DNA of 64,000 nt. Origin: Paenibacillus sp. FSL W8-0426. GTDB taxonomy: Bacteria; Bacillota; Bacilli; Paenibacillales; Paenibacillaceae. Positions 52,867 through 62,555 of the stretch are shown here, piece by piece. Made by a program: the position numbers and the translations under genes. The number at the start of each line of letters is the position of its first letter. The stretch's first letter is position 1. The stretch covers positions 1,504,001 through 1,568,000 of the forward strand of contig NZ_CP150203.1 of the NCBI RefSeq assembly GCF_037969725.1, read 5' to 3'. The notes beneath the pieces are model-generated. The model did no database searches. It worked only from the letters and a program-made list of their open reading frames with translations, and was not told the DNA's origin.

Positions 52867-53057
52867 TATTATTCATTCTCCTTTAGGACAGCTGTATCGG
52901 GTGTGCGATACGGATCCGTTCGTTTCTTCCATGCTGTCCAATATACCATTAAAGGGCATGAATGAAAAATGGGAGGTTGCCTTCCGTAATTCATCCAAGC
53001 GGGGTCAGAGGAAGCTTCATAGTATAACCTATCAAACAGGATTGGAGGTGTGACTTT

Positions 53058-53465
53058 TTGGGAACCTTTCTTGATATGAAGAGTTCGATGAACTCGTCAG
53101 GCACAGGTGCGCCTAACGTAGCTTTGAGTCCAACTCCAACATTGTTCGGCATCATTGGATTGGATACGATGCAAACAGTCGGTACGGTCATTACGCTGAA
53201 CGGCACGGTCGGGGTGACAGGCGAAGTAGGGGACACATTTGAGGTCGTGATTGTCCGGGGAAGTGTATACAATCCGGCGAATGTCTTTTACCGGGCGGTA
53301 GGAACCGTATCGCAAAGTGAAGGGCCAGAGTTCCATTCCTTTACAGCACAGGATCTGTTGGCACCGCCGGCCTTGCTAACCGTATATTCTTCCTATATTT
53401 CGGGAGTGTCTACGTCTATTCGTACCGGACCGGAAGTATTTTATGGTATTGCATCGACGGTGTAG
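53058..53465 (+). CDS. Hypothetical small beta-rich protein
   Basis: 135 residues, no family named. It is rich in Thr, Val, Gly and Ser, with alternating strands (TVGTVITLNGTVGVTGEVGDTFEVVIVRG) and almost no Lys. No signal peptide, no Cys. The pattern recalls the compact C-terminal domains of exosporium or collagen-like surface proteins, but this is only a resemblance. The TTG at 53058 has GGAGG 9 bases upstream. Lies just before the surface-glycan genes. Confidence 0.7.
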   Translation: MGTFLDMKSSMNSSGTGAPNVALSPTPTLFGIIGLDTMQTVGTVITLNGTVGVTGEVGDTFEVVIVRGSVYNPANVFYRAVGTVSQSEGPEFHSFTAQDLLAPPALLTVYSSYISGVSTSIRTGPEVFYGIASTV

Positions 53466-53590
53466 AACAAGTTGCCTTGCGAAGATGAACTTTCGCATGA
53501 CGGTTCTTTGTTTTGCTCTAGTAACGACTTTCTCCAAAATACATGCTGCAGATGGAGAATGATATGATCGACAGGCCATTCCATGTATGT

Positions 53591-53632
53591 CAAAAAACCA
53601 TTGGTGACCTCATCGTCATCAATGGTTTTTTG
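53591..53632. terminator. Bidirectional terminator
   Basis: CAAAAAACCATTG (53591-53603) pairs with CAATGGTTTTTTG (53620-53632), perfect 13 bp, between the small gene and the convergent GT-D gene. Confidence 0.88.
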
Positions 53633-53654
53633 GCGTTTAATGAAAAAAGCAGAT

Positions 53655-54365
53655 TCAGTTGGGTGAACCTTTCAAAATGATATTGTTCGCCTTGCCGAAA
53701 TCGATGGCGACCTTCCCGGAAAGGGCTGCGGCTTGCTCGGCAAGGACAACAGCATTGACGCCGCAGGAGAAGAGCGCCACATCGAATTCATCCGGATGCG
53801 CCGCGATCCATTGCAGCGTCTCCGGCAAATCATCCCAACCGTCAAAAGGCAACGCTGCCGCAATGTTCAGGTTATAAGGATCTTGGACAAGGGCGTTCTG
53901 AAGCTCCTGGATCTCCCGCGTGACGAGCAGCACGCGTTTGCCTGCAAGCAATTGCCAGAAGCGCGGCGTTCGGGCCAAGTCCCGATTGACGCAGGCATGG
54001 CAGGTCAATGCCGGCTCGATGCCGTAATAAGCGAACAACTTGTCGGTCAAAGCCCTTTTTAGATAATCCGGCGCTTTGATCGTTTGATCGTCCGGCGGGA
54101 GAATGCCGACGATCGTGGCGCGCTGCAGGGAAGCGGCAACCAAATCCCGCAATACTAGATTGGGCAGAGTAAGCCCTTTTTGTCCCTTATTGGCTTTGAT
54201 TGACCAACGCTCCTGCAGCACCTCTTCCATGGTCCAGACCGTTTCCTGGGCCATGACGATATTTTCCCCATCGCCAACCCTCACAAGGGAGAAGGGGGAC
54301 CGTTGCCGCAGCGCCGTTTCCAGCTCAAGGAGCACGGCGTCCAATTCAAGATAGCGTGACTTCAT
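53655..54365 (-). CDS. GT-D-fold glycosyltransferase
   Basis: 236 residues. FSLVRVGDGENIVMAQ is the DGE-type nucleotide-sugar site seen in GT-D-fold (DUF1792-like) enzymes, with GILPPDDQTIKAPDYL and FDVALFSCGVNAVVLAEQAAA further on. Such enzymes add sugars to surface glycoproteins, as in serine-rich adhesin glycosylation. Transcribed away from the sugar-nucleotide genes to its right, but probably part of the same glycan locus. Acceptor unknown. Confidence 0.8.
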   Translation of the reverse strand: MKSRYLELDAVLLELETALRQRSPFSLVRVGDGENIVMAQETVWTMEEVLQERWSIKANKGQKGLTLPNLVLRDLVAASLQRATIVGILPPDDQTIKAPDYLKRALTDKLFAYYGIEPALTCHACVNRDLARTPRFWQLLAGKRVLLVTREIQELQNALVQDPYNLNIAAALPFDGWDDLPETLQWIAAHPDEFDVALFSCGVNAVVLAEQAAALSGKVAIDFGKANNIILKGSPN

Positions 54366-54678
54366 GCGAACCCGTCCCTTCTTTTAAATTTAACTGCTCT
54401 ATTCTATGTCGTTGTTGTGGTAAGGTTGTTGCGCGTTTGTCGGATACGGCGAATGAACAGGGTACATATCAGTCTATTTCTATGAAAATCGGTACGAGTG
54501 TCCGTTCCGGTTTGGACTGCTTCTCATACGTTATAGAGATTAATTTCATGAAATAGTATTTTTGATCCACGCAAGGGTGAGCAGCAGTGACATGGGAGTA
54601 CGAATTCAAAGACCGCCTGAGCTGGGGGGAAATGGCAAGCGTACTTCGGAAATTCATGATCTGATTGGAGGATGCAGC
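54366..54678. other. Spacer between divergent glycan genes
   Basis: About 310 bases. It must hold promoters for both directions, but no hexamer pair with good spacing could be settled. No repeat or RNA consensus seen. The frame from 54562 continues into the dehydratase gene but has no ribosome site. Confidence 0.4.
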
Positions 54679-55668
54679 ATGATTAAGGGAAAAAAGATTC
54701 TGATAACGGGCGGCACGGGGTCCTGGGGACAGAAGCTGACTGAGGTGCTGCTGGAGCAGGACCCGGCCGAGATTCGCATCCTGTCCCGCAACGAATACGC
54801 GCAGATCGCGATGCAGCGGGAGTTTGGCCATGATCCGCGCCTGCGCTTCGTCATCGGGGATATCCGGGATTACACCGCCGTGGAAGAAGCCAGCCAGGGG
54901 ATACAGGTGCTCTTCCATCTGGCCGCGCTCAAGCATGTACCTGTCTGCGAAGACCAGCCGGATGAAGCATTCAAAACGAATGTGATCGGAACGCAAAACA
55001 TCATCCGGGCAGCTATCTATCACCGGATTCCGAAGGTGATCGACGTATCGACGGACAAGGCGGTTGACCCGATCAACGTGTATGGCATGACCAAAGCGCT
55101 TGGCGAAAAAATGATGATTCGTGCGAACGGTTTGAGCGAGCATACGCGTTTCGTTTGCATTCGCGGGGGGAACGTGCTTGGCACGAGCGGCAGCGTTGTG
55201 CCGTTGTTTCGTCGCCAGCTCGATGATGGCCAAATGCTCACGATCACGGACGAAGGCATGACCCGGTTCTTCCTGACCCGTACGGAAGCCATTCGTTTGC
55301 TGCTCAAAGCGGCCGAAGCGGCAGTCGGCGGAGAGACGTTCGTGATGAAAATGAAGGCGTGCAAAATGACCGATCTGGCCATCGTCATGCTGGAACAGGC
55401 GGGGCGCCCGGCCAGCGATTACAAGGTGACCGGCATCCGGCCCGGAGAGAAGCTGCATGAGGTGCTGGTCTCGCCGTTCGAAGCGCCGCGCACGTACAAA
55501 TATGACGAGCAGTACTACGTTATTTTGCCGCAGGATCCGGATAAACGGCTGAGGGACCAATACGCCGGACTCGCCCCGGTCGCTTTTGCCGAATATCGTT
55601 CAGACAGCGAAATGATGGAACGCAAAGGGATTTTACGGTTTTTGCGCGACGGCGGCTTCATCGACTAA
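54679..55668 (+). CDS. Sugar-nucleotide dehydratase/epimerase (CapD/PseB-type SDR)
   Basis: 329 residues, extended SDR. NAD loop ITGGTGSWGQKL (about 9-20), HLAALKHVPVCEDQPDEAFKTNVIGTQN, catalytic STDKAVDPINVYGMTKALGEK, then a Polysaccharide_biosynt_2 type C-terminal part with GIRPGEKLHEVL. Members act on UDP-GlcNAc (4,6-dehydration with or without C5 epimerisation). GGAGG precedes the ATG at 54679. First gene of a run of four on this strand. Confidence 0.9.
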   Translation: MIKGKKILITGGTGSWGQKLTEVLLEQDPAEIRILSRNEYAQIAMQREFGHDPRLRFVIGDIRDYTAVEEASQGIQVLFHLAALKHVPVCEDQPDEAFKTNVIGTQNIIRAAIYHRIPKVIDVSTDKAVDPINVYGMTKALGEKMMIRANGLSEHTRFVCIRGGNVLGTSGSVVPLFRRQLDDGQMLTITDEGMTRFFLTRTEAIRLLLKAAEAAVGGETFVMKMKACKMTDLAIVMLEQAGRPASDYKVTGIRPGEKLHEVLVSPFEAPRTYKYDEQYYVILPQDPDKRLRDQYAGLAPVAFAEYRSDSEMMERKGILRFLRDGGFID

Positions 55669-55686
55669 CGGAAGGGAGGAGGACCC

Positions 55687-57258
55687 ATGGAAACGGATGG
55701 GATGGAAGAAACGCAGAAACAAAAGGAAACGGCAGCAGGTCATGTTTCCCGTGCCGGTGGTCGACCTTGGGTCGGGGAGACTCATCAACGCTTCATGATC
55801 CCGAAGGCGAGCGAGATCGATGGGGGAAATCCGGTCGGATCGAAGATCTCGGCAACGTCTGATACAGGGAGCGGACAGAGTGTTGCCACCGGCACGATTG
55901 CCTCGATCGATGCGGACCGGATCATGCGCGGCATTAGGGAGCGGTCGCTTCAAGCGGCGGTGATCGGCCTCGGCTACGTGGGCTTGCCGATGGCGATGGA
56001 GATGGCTCAGGCGGGCTATCGCGTGCATGGCATCGACATCGATGCCCGCAAGGTATCCCGGCTGCGCGCCGGCGATTCGTACGTCATCGGCATCGACGCC
56101 GCGTTGGTGGAGGCGATGAACGAATCGGGGCGCTTCGAGGCGGGAACCGATTACCGGGCAGTGTCGCAGGCGGACGTCATCGTCATTTGCGTGCCGACGC
56201 CGCTCACGACGGAGCATGAGCCGGATATTTCGTTCATTACGGCAGCCGTGGACGGCATGCTGCCTTACCTGCAGGAAGGCAGTCTCGTTATTTTGGAGAG
56301 CACGACGTATCCGGGCACGACGGAGGAATGCGTCAAGCTGCCGATCGAAGCGGCCAAGGGGTGGAAAGCAGGCCTTCAGTTCCATGTCTGCTATTCCCCC
56401 GAGCGGGTGGACCCGGGCAGTGTGCATTACGGGGTGAAAAACACGCCCAAAATCATCGGCGGTTCGACGCCCGCCTGCCTGTCGTATGGAGAGCGGTTCT
56501 ACGGTTCGTTCCTGAACGAAATCGTGCCGGTCAGCTCGACGACCGTGGCCGAGACGGCGAAACTGTTCGAAAATACGTTTCGCAGCGTCAACATCGCGCT
56601 GGTGAACGAGCTGACGCCTGCATGTGAGCAGATGGGCGTGGATATATGGGAGGTGCTGGATGCGGCGGCGACAAAGCCGTTTGGGTACATGCCCTTCTAT
56701 CCGGGTCCAGGCATCGGCGGCCACTGCATCCCGATTGATCCGATTTATTTATCCTGGGCGGCGGAGCGGAAAGGGGCAGCCTTGCGTTTCATTACGCTCG
56801 CAGACGAGACCCATCGGCACGTGCCGAAGCGCATTGCCGAACGCGCGGCGGAGCTGCTGGCCAAGGACGGCGTGCCCATCGCTGGCGCACGGATCGTGCT
56901 GGCGGGCATAGCTTACAAAAAGGACATCGATGACCTGCGCGAATCGCCGGCCCTGGACGTATTCCGGCTGCTGGAGGAGGCCGGGGCGGAGGTGGCGTTC
57001 GCCGATCCGCTTGTGTCCACGTTCCGCAAGCATGACGGCACGATGGCCCAAGCTCGCACAGCCTCGCCGCAAACGTGGGCATGGGCCGACCTGGTGATCG
57101 TTACGACCGATCACAGCGGCTTCGACTACGAAGAACTGGCGGCGCATGCCCGGCTGGTCTACGACACGCGCAATGCCACTGCAGGCGTCGCAGGCGGGCG
57201 AATCGTCGTGCTTGGGCAGCCAGGGATGTCCGCGGGTGGGCGCGATGGCGAATCATGA
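55687..57258 (+). CDS. Nucleotide-sugar dehydrogenase (UDP-GlcNAc/ManNAc 6-dehydrogenase type)
   Basis: 523 residues, about 80 longer than usual at the N-terminus. That extension is polar and low in structure (rich in Gly, Ser, Thr, Glu). The catalytic part begins QAAVIGLGYVGLPMAMEMAQ; the central domain has VCYSPERVDPG and ETAKLFENTFRSVNIAL, with catalytic Cys in GPGIGGHCIPIDP, and a C-terminal UDP-binding domain. It oxidises C6 of a UDP-sugar to the uronic acid using two NAD. GGGAGGAGG precedes the ATG, so the long start looks real. Confidence 0.9.
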   Translation: METDGMEETQKQKETAAGHVSRAGGRPWVGETHQRFMIPKASEIDGGNPVGSKISATSDTGSGQSVATGTIASIDADRIMRGIRERSLQAAVIGLGYVGLPMAMEMAQAGYRVHGIDIDARKVSRLRAGDSYVIGIDAALVEAMNESGRFEAGTDYRAVSQADVIVICVPTPLTTEHEPDISFITAAVDGMLPYLQEGSLVILESTTYPGTTEECVKLPIEAAKGWKAGLQFHVCYSPERVDPGSVHYGVKNTPKIIGGSTPACLSYGERFYGSFLNEIVPVSSTTVAETAKLFENTFRSVNIALVNELTPACEQMGVDIWEVLDAAATKPFGYMPFYPGPGIGGHCIPIDPIYLSWAAERKGAALRFITLADETHRHVPKRIAERAAELLAKDGVPIAGARIVLAGIAYKKDIDDLRESPALDVFRLLEEAGAEVAFADPLVSTFRKHDGTMAQARTASPQTWAWADLVIVTTDHSGFDYEELAAHARLVYDTRNATAGVAGGRIVVLGQPGMSAGGRDGES

Positions 57259-57988
57259 TCGGGTGAGCGAGCGCTACTACGGGACCGTCAATGCGGAGGC
57301 TTCGCATGAAGCGACGCGTGCCCGTATCCACTGGATGTGCCGCCAAGCGACGGGACAGCGCATTTTGGACGTGGGCTGCAGCCAAGGCATTGCCTCCATC
57401 CTGCTCGGGCGGGAGGGATTTCGGGTGACCGGCGTGGATCTGGAGGACGAGAGCATCCGGTATGCGCGCGAGGAACTCGCCAAGGAATCCCGGCCCGTGC
57501 GGAGCAAGGTCGATTTCCTGCTGGCGGACATTACGCAGTGGCGGGTCAGGACGGTGTTCGATACCGTGCTGCTCGGGGAGGTGCTGGAGCACTTCTCCCA
57601 TCCCGAGGTGCTGCTTCTGCAATTGCACCGGCTGCTTCGCATCGACGGGACATTGGTGGTAACCGTCCCGTACGGATACCATCCCTTCCACGACCACAAG
57701 CAAACGTTCTATGCGGGCAATCTGGCGACTTGTTTAATGCCGTATTTCGATGTATACAAGATCGAGATCCATCATAAATATCTATGTTGCGCGGCGCGCA
57801 GACGTCGGGAAACCGAAATGCACGTCCAGCCGACCGCCAGCCAACTGGCGGCATGGATGAGCATGGATCATGCCGAATTCGCCGCGATCGAGCAGAGGCA
57901 CCAGCAGCAGATGAATCAACGCAAAAAGGCGCTGGACAGCGCGGTGGAGCAGCTCAGGAAGCTGAAGCAGGGGCAGGACGGAACGTGA
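57245..57988 (+). CDS. Class I SAM-dependent methyltransferase
   Basis: 247 residues. SAM-binding motif ILDVGCSQGIASILLGREG (about 45-63), VTGVDLEDESIRYAREEL, then LLGEVLEHFSHPEVLL and a post-motif TLVVTVPYGYHPF. The C-terminal 50 residues are charged and probably coiled coil. In a glycan cluster it likely methylates a sugar or the acceptor. The ATG at 57245 after GGGTGGG overlaps the previous gene by 14 bases. Confidence 0.87.
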   Translation: MANHDRVSERYYGTVNAEASHEATRARIHWMCRQATGQRILDVGCSQGIASILLGREGFRVTGVDLEDESIRYAREELAKESRPVRSKVDFLLADITQWRVRTVFDTVLLGEVLEHFSHPEVLLLQLHRLLRIDGTLVVTVPYGYHPFHDHKQTFYAGNLATCLMPYFDVYKIEIHHKYLCCAARRRRETEMHVQPTASQLAAWMSMDHAEFAAIEQRHQQQMNQRKKALDSAVEQLRKLKQGQDGT

Positions 57989-58190
57989 CCGGCACGGATG
58001 AAATGTCGGATGGGCAGGAAGTTTCAAAGCGGTGAGAGAGTACAAAGACCGTGAGCGTCAACCGGAAGCAAAAAGGTGGAGCCATGCAGTCTGAACGAAG
58101 CAGGATGGATTTCGGGGAATAGATTTAGAAAAAAAGTACAGAAGACACCCTCACGGCAATACGCGTAAGGATAAGGAAGGAGCTAGAAAC

Positions 58191-59294
58191 GTGATCACCA
58201 TCAGCCTGTGCATGATTGTGAAGAACGAGGAACGAACGCTGGCGCGTTGTCTCGACTCGGTGAATGGCATCGCCGACGAGATCGTCATCGTGGATACCGG
58301 ATCATCCGATCGCACGACGGAAGTGGCCGCGCGGTATACCGACCGGATCTATGCGTTTGCCTGGGAGGACGATTTTGCCGCGGCACGCAATGCTTCGTTC
58401 GCCCGAGCCACGCAGGAGTATATCCTGTGGCTGGATGCGGACGATGTGCTGCTGCCCGCGGAACGGGCAAAGCTGCTCGCTTTGAAGGAACGCCTGCCGT
58501 CAGGGGGGGAGACGGCAGGCGTGATCTTGAACTACACGCTGGCCGAGGGCCCGGATGGCGGTCCGCTCGTGTCGGACCGCCGGCTGCGCCTGGTCAGGCG
58601 CGACGCAGGCTGCCGCTGGCATGGGCGGCTGCACGAGCAGTTGACTTTCCCGCCGCGAGGCACGGTGACGGCAGACATTGCCGTCACGCATCGCCGCGAA
58701 GCGGACCATCATTCGGCGCGAAACGTGCGCATTCTGCGCAAATGGGTCGCCGAAAAAGGGATAGGGCATGGACGCCTGCTGTATTATTATGCGGGCGAAT
58801 GTTATGACCGCCGGCGTTACGCGGCTGCGGCGCGGGCGTACGCCGAGCTGCTAAGGCGGCCGGAAGGGCATGCCGAAGACCGGCTCATCGCCTGCGCCCG
58901 GCTGGCGGATTGCTACGGGCGGCTGGGCGATCCCGGCATGAAGCTGGGTAGTCTGCTGCAGTCGTTTCAGTACGACCTGCCGCATCCCGATTTCTGCTGC
59001 GCCATCGCCGCTTGTTTCCAAGACAGGCAGGAGTGGATAGCCGCCATCTATTGGTATATGCAGGCGCTGGACGTCGGCAGTCGCGATCCGGGGCTGCGCC
59101 CGGTGCCCGTTGCTTGCCGGACCTGGCTGCCTCATGCGGGCTTATCGTTTTGTTACGCCCATACGGGACACATCGGGCAGGCTTTGCTGCATAACGGCAA
59201 GGCGTTGGAGTATGTACCCGATGACCCCGGTTTGCTGAGCAACAGAGCCAAACTGGAAGCCATACTGAGCCAAAGCCAGAACGGAAAGCCTTGA
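58191..59294 (+). CDS. Family 2 glycosyltransferase with TPR-like C-terminus
   Basis: 367 residues. GT2 domain at 1-190: ISLCMIVKNEERTLARCLDSV, IVIVDTGSSDRTTEV, ILWLDADDVLL (DxD metal site) and GCRWHGRLHEQL. The C-terminal half is helical repeats of TPR kind (RLLYYYAGECYDRRRYAAAARAYAELL). This is the SunS-like/TPR glycosyltransferase architecture, common in Paenibacillus glycan loci. GTG start at 58191 follows GGAAGGAG. Confidence 0.9.
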   Translation: MITISLCMIVKNEERTLARCLDSVNGIADEIVIVDTGSSDRTTEVAARYTDRIYAFAWEDDFAAARNASFARATQEYILWLDADDVLLPAERAKLLALKERLPSGGETAGVILNYTLAEGPDGGPLVSDRRLRLVRRDAGCRWHGRLHEQLTFPPRGTVTADIAVTHRREADHHSARNVRILRKWVAEKGIGHGRLLYYYAGECYDRRRYAAAARAYAELLRRPEGHAEDRLIACARLADCYGRLGDPGMKLGSLLQSFQYDLPHPDFCCAIAACFQDRQEWIAAIYWYMQALDVGSRDPGLRPVPVACRTWLPHAGLSFCYAHTGHIGQALLHNGKALEYVPDDPGLLSNRAKLEAILSQSQNGKP

Positions 59295-59310
59295 TATTAC
59301 GGCGGCTGGA

Positions 59311-59346
59311 GCAGTGCCCTAGTGTGATTGACTAGTGTGGTTTATA
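59311..59346. repeat. 3' remnant of the dispersed repeat, copy C
   Basis: The segment GCAGTGCC ... AGTGTGATTG ... TGTGGTTTATA matches the last 36 or so bases of copies A and B. The rest of the element is missing. It lies 17 bases after the GT2-TPR stop codon. Confidence 0.65.
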
Positions 59347-59406
59347 CAGTACAACCAAGTGTCGGATCAACCTGTACCATCTCCTAAAAAATGGATCAAG
59401 AATGGA

Positions 59407-59438
59407 AAAGGGACGGCAAGCATGTGCGCCGTCCCTTT
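59407..59438 (-). terminator. Terminator of the gene at 59449
   Basis: AAAGGGACGGC (59407-59417) pairs with GCCGTCCCTTT (59428-59438), 11-bp perfect, with TTTTCC following on the minus strand. Confidence 0.85.
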
Positions 59439-59448
59439 GGTTTATGGT

Positions 59449-59964
59449 TTATTCGTCCGGTCCGTAGCAGCGGACGTATTCATCCTTCATGCGCAGGCTT
59501 TTGCAGGCAAAGCCCCAGCCGTCGTAAATGTCCTCCTCGATGTTCAGCGTCACGCTGTCATCGCGGAACTCGCTCCAATTTTCGATCCGGAGCGTATGTT
59601 CGTTTTCCCATTGCAAATGGTTGTTTCCTTGATATTCCGCACGGTAGATCGTCTTGGTGGTCCAAAGGTCATCAGAGCCCCGTTTTTTTACATCGACCCA
59701 CTGGGTTACGCCGCCCGGGGCGCCGCCGTATGGCACGCCGTACATTTCGGCGATAAGTTCACCGCTTGGCGAAGGCATGGAGTAGACGAGGTCTCCCTGG
59801 CGGGAGCGGTCAAAGGTGGAAAAGTAGGGACGCAGGTTAATGTACAGCATCGTTGCGACAACGAGTCCGATCAACAAAAAAGTGAACGCGGAAAAAAGCG
59901 GATGACGGTGGATCCAGGGCTGACGCGAAGTTTTGCCGGTCTGGTCGTTAACGTTATGATCCAT
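59449..59964 (-). CDS. Small membrane-anchored protein, possibly DUF5412
   Basis: 171 residues: polar start, one transmembrane helix (about 25-45, SAFTFLLIGLVVATMLYINL) and an extracytoplasmic beta-rich domain. SMPSPSGELIAEMYGVPYGGAPGGVTQWVDV and WENEHTLRIEN fit the pattern of DUF5412-type proteins, function unknown. A family match is not certain. Upstream ribosome site is modest (GGAGGCC). Confidence 0.7.
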   Translation of the reverse strand: MDHNVNDQTGKTSRQPWIHRHPLFSAFTFLLIGLVVATMLYINLRPYFSTFDRSRQGDLVYSMPSPSGELIAEMYGVPYGGAPGGVTQWVDVKKRGSDDLWTTKTIYRAEYQGNNHLQWENEHTLRIENWSEFRDDSVTLNIEEDIYDGWGFACKSLRMKDEYVRCYGPDE

Positions 59965-60315
59965 GCAGCAGAGGCCTCCGTAAAAAGAAATATATTACAT
60001 ATAATACCATATTTAGCGAAGGGAACCATAGGTACTTGCTTCGACTTTGTGACAGAACGAAGAGGATAGAATAGAGTGAATGGTAATCTGGCGGATGTCC
60101 TGCGCCGGATTTGTCTCACTTGCCCGGAACTGCAAAACACGGTTGCTCATTCGGGCGTGGAACGTTAAACTAGAAGAAGCGGCGTTTGCTTGACGGACAA
60201 GTCATGAGAACGCCATTTTGTTGTCAAGGATACGGCATTTATGCCGTGATCGGATGTCAGAATCGGATGAACGAAGCCGGCAATGAACGCCGGTGACACA
60301 GTTAGGAGTCTTTAG
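59965..60315. other. Spacer upstream of recQ
   Basis: About 350 bases. It holds two small hairpins, ACGGCATTTATGCCGT (60232-60247) and a CCGGC/GCCGG pair near 60279-60294, before the recQ ribosome site TAGGAG. A TTGACG near 60189 has no good -10. No LexA box (GAAC-N4-GTTC) was found. Confidence 0.4.
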
Positions 60316-62196
60316 ATGAGCGTGCACATGGCGACCTTGGAAGAAGCGCAGGGTCTTCTGCAAAAATATTATGGATACCCCGATTTCCGCGAGGGTCAAA
60401 AAAAGATTGTGGCGAGCCTGCTTGAACAGGCGGACACGCTGGGCATCATGCCGACCGGGGGCGGAAAGTCGATCTGTTATCAGATCCCTGCCCTCTTGTA
60501 CCCGGGACTGACCCTGGTGGTCTCCCCGCTGATCTCGTTGATGAAGGACCAGGTCGATGCGCTGACGACGGCGGGCATTGCCGCGGCATACATCAACAGC
60601 ACGCTGAGCGGTCGCGAGGTGAACGACCGCATCCGCGCGGCGCAGCGCGGGGAGCTTAAGCTGCTCTACGTCGCGCCGGAGCGATTGGAGCTGGATTGGT
60701 TCCGCGACGAGATGGCGCAGCTGCCCATCTCCTGCGTGGCCGTGGATGAGGCGCACTGCGTATCGCAGTGGGGCCATGATTTCCGGACGAGCTACCTGGC
60801 GGTAGCGCCGTTCGTGGATAGTTTGCCGGAGCGGCCGGTGGTGGCCGCGTTTACCGCAACGGCGACGCCCGAGGTCATGCAGGACATTCTGCGGCTGCTG
60901 CAATTGCATGAGCCGCAGACGTTCGTGACCGGACTCGGGCGCGACAATCTGGCGTTCAGCGTGCTGCGCGGCGAGAACAAAAAGGACTTCGTCCTGAACT
61001 ATGCCCTCGAGCATGCGAACGAGCCGGGCATCGTGTATGCCGCGACCCGCAAGGACGTCGACGATCTGCATCAACGCCTGCTGCATGCGGGACTTGCTGC
61101 AGGGCGTTACCATGCAGGCATGACGGACGAGGAACGGGCCGAGAGTCAGGAGCAGTTTTTGTACGACGACATCCGGGTGATGGTCGCGACAAATGCCTTC
61201 GGCATGGGGATCGACAAGTCCAACGTGCGTTACGTGCTGCATTACAATATGCCGAAAAACATGGAAGCATACGTGCAGGAAGCGGGACGCGCAGGCCGGG
61301 ACGGCGAGCCGAGCCAGTGCATTTTGCTGTTCGGGGCGCAGGACATCATTACGCAGAAATTCCTGATCGAGCAGAACCCGATGGAGGGCGACCGCAAGGC
61401 GAACGATTACCGCAAGCTGCAGCAGATGGTCGATTATTGTTATACGACGCGATGCCTGCGCAGCGCGCAGCTCGATTATTTCGGCGAAGTGCATGAGGAC
61501 AAGCCGTGCGGCATGTGCAGCTCCTGCACGGATGACCGCGAACTGGTGGACATGACGATCGACGCGCAAAAAATCTTCAGCTGCATTCACCGCATGCGCG
61601 AGCGGTACGGTGTATCGCTGGTGGCGTCCGTGCTTAAGGGATCGCGAGCGAAAAAAGTGCTGGATTACGGCTTCGACTCCCTGCCGACTTATGGCGTGAT
61701 GGGCAACCGTACGGAACGGGAGATTGCCGAGATCATCAACGTTATGGTATCGGAAGGTTATCTGATGCTGTCCGAGGGACAGTATCCGGTCGTGCGGCTG
61801 CAGCCCTTGGCGGTAGAGGTGCTGAAAGGCCAGCGCGAAGTGATGCAGCGGGTCGTGCGCAAAACGGCGGCCACCGCCTCGGGCACGAACTACGGCGGCC
61901 GTCGCGGCCGCGATGCGATGCCTTCGGCGGTCAACGAAACGATCTTTGAGCAGCTGCGCCTGATCCGGCGCGATCTGGCGGCGAAGGAGCATGTACCTTC
62001 GTACATTATTTTCAACGATGCCACGCTGCGCGAGATGAGCGTGGTCTGCCCTGCGACGGAACGCGACATGCTGACCGTCAAAGGGGTCGGCGAGGTGAAG
62101 TACCGCAAGTACGGACAGCCGTTTCTTGAATTTTTCCAAAAGCAGAAGGGCGAAGATGCGGGATTGGATGACGATCTCTTTTACGAATATGAATGA
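60316..62196 (+). CDS. recQ: ATP-dependent DNA helicase RecQ
   Basis: 626 residues. Helicase motifs in order: [18 protein letters not shown] (I), [12 protein letters not shown] (Ia), [16 protein letters not shown] (II plus aromatic-rich loop), AFTATATP (III), [20 protein letters not shown] and [10 protein letters not shown] (VI); then a RecQ C-terminal zinc domain with Cys in [11 protein letters not shown] and [10 protein letters not shown], a winged helix, and a HRDC domain at about 540-610. A 3'-to-5' helicase acting in recombination and fork repair. TAGGAG precedes the ATG at 60316; an internal Met is at 60328. Confidence 0.95.
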   Translation: MSVHMATLEEAQGLLQKYYGYPDFREGQKKIVASLLEQADTLGIMPTGGGKSICYQIPALLYPGLTLVVSPLISLMKDQVDALTTAGIAAAYINSTLSGREVNDRIRAAQRGELKLLYVAPERLELDWFRDEMAQLPISCVAVDEAHCVSQWGHDFRTSYLAVAPFVDSLPERPVVAAFTATATPEVMQDILRLLQLHEPQTFVTGLGRDNLAFSVLRGENKKDFVLNYALEHANEPGIVYAATRKDVDDLHQRLLHAGLAAGRYHAGMTDEERAESQEQFLYDDIRVMVATNAFGMGIDKSNVRYVLHYNMPKNMEAYVQEAGRAGRDGEPSQCILLFGAQDIITQKFLIEQNPMEGDRKANDYRKLQQMVDYCYTTRCLRSAQLDYFGEVHEDKPCGMCSSCTDDRELVDMTIDAQKIFSCIHRMRERYGVSLVASVLKGSRAKKVLDYGFDSLPTYGVMGNRTEREIAEIINVMVSEGYLMLSEGQYPVVRLQPLAVEVLKGQREVMQRVVRKTAATASGTNYGGRRGRDAMPSAVNETIFEQLRLIRRDLAAKEHVPSYIIFNDATLREMSVVCPATERDMLTVKGVGEVKYRKYGQPFLEFFQKQKGEDAGLDDDLFYEYE

Positions 62197-62325
62197 GAGG
62201 TTGCATCGACGGATGGACTAGGGGAAATCAGTTGGGACATTTGGATATAAATGAGGGTACGGTCGAACATGACGATTTGATTTATCGGTTGCTGTGGTTA
62301 GAGTTGCAACGGATAAGATTACCTG

Positions 62326-62553
62326 TATATAAACCGCAAAAAACATACACACGTTAACGGAGAGGCAGAACCAATCCTGAGAAGCGAAGCGTTCGCTTAA
62401 AAGCTTTCTGAAAGAAAGCTGCATCGGAAACATAGGCTTATCACCGGATTGTCCCCTTAGAAAAGGGGATTGGAAAAATATGGGATAACAGCGATCGGAA
62501 GATGGTACTGCACTCGCAGTGGCCTTGTGTGATTGATTAATGCGGTTTCTATA
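62326..62553. repeat. Dispersed 225-bp element with terminal inverted repeats, copy B
   Basis: 228 bases, beginning TATATAAACCGCA and ending TGCGGTTTCTATA (13-bp terminal inverted repeat, one mismatch). The first 51 bases equal those of copy A; the blocks AAAAGCTTTCTGAAAGAAAG and TGGTACTGCACTCGCAGT are also identical. Extra hairpins are AAGCGAA-GCG-TTCGCTT (better kept here than in A) and CCCCTT-AGAA-AAGGGG. No open frame. Located about 130 bases after recQ. Confidence 0.85.
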
Positions 62554-62555
62554 GT

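Noticed and set aside
54469..55560. 363-residue minus-strand frame opposite the dehydratase
   Set aside because: Covers conserved SDR codons in antisense and lacks a ribosome site.
59965..60315. LexA/DinR box before recQ
   Set aside because: No GAAC-N4-GTTC sequence present; GGAACGTTAAAC at about 60161 does not fit.
60202..62139. 645-residue minus-strand frame opposite recQ
   Set aside because: Antisense shadow of recQ; composition (His, Arg, Leu) is typical of such frames and no motif is seen.
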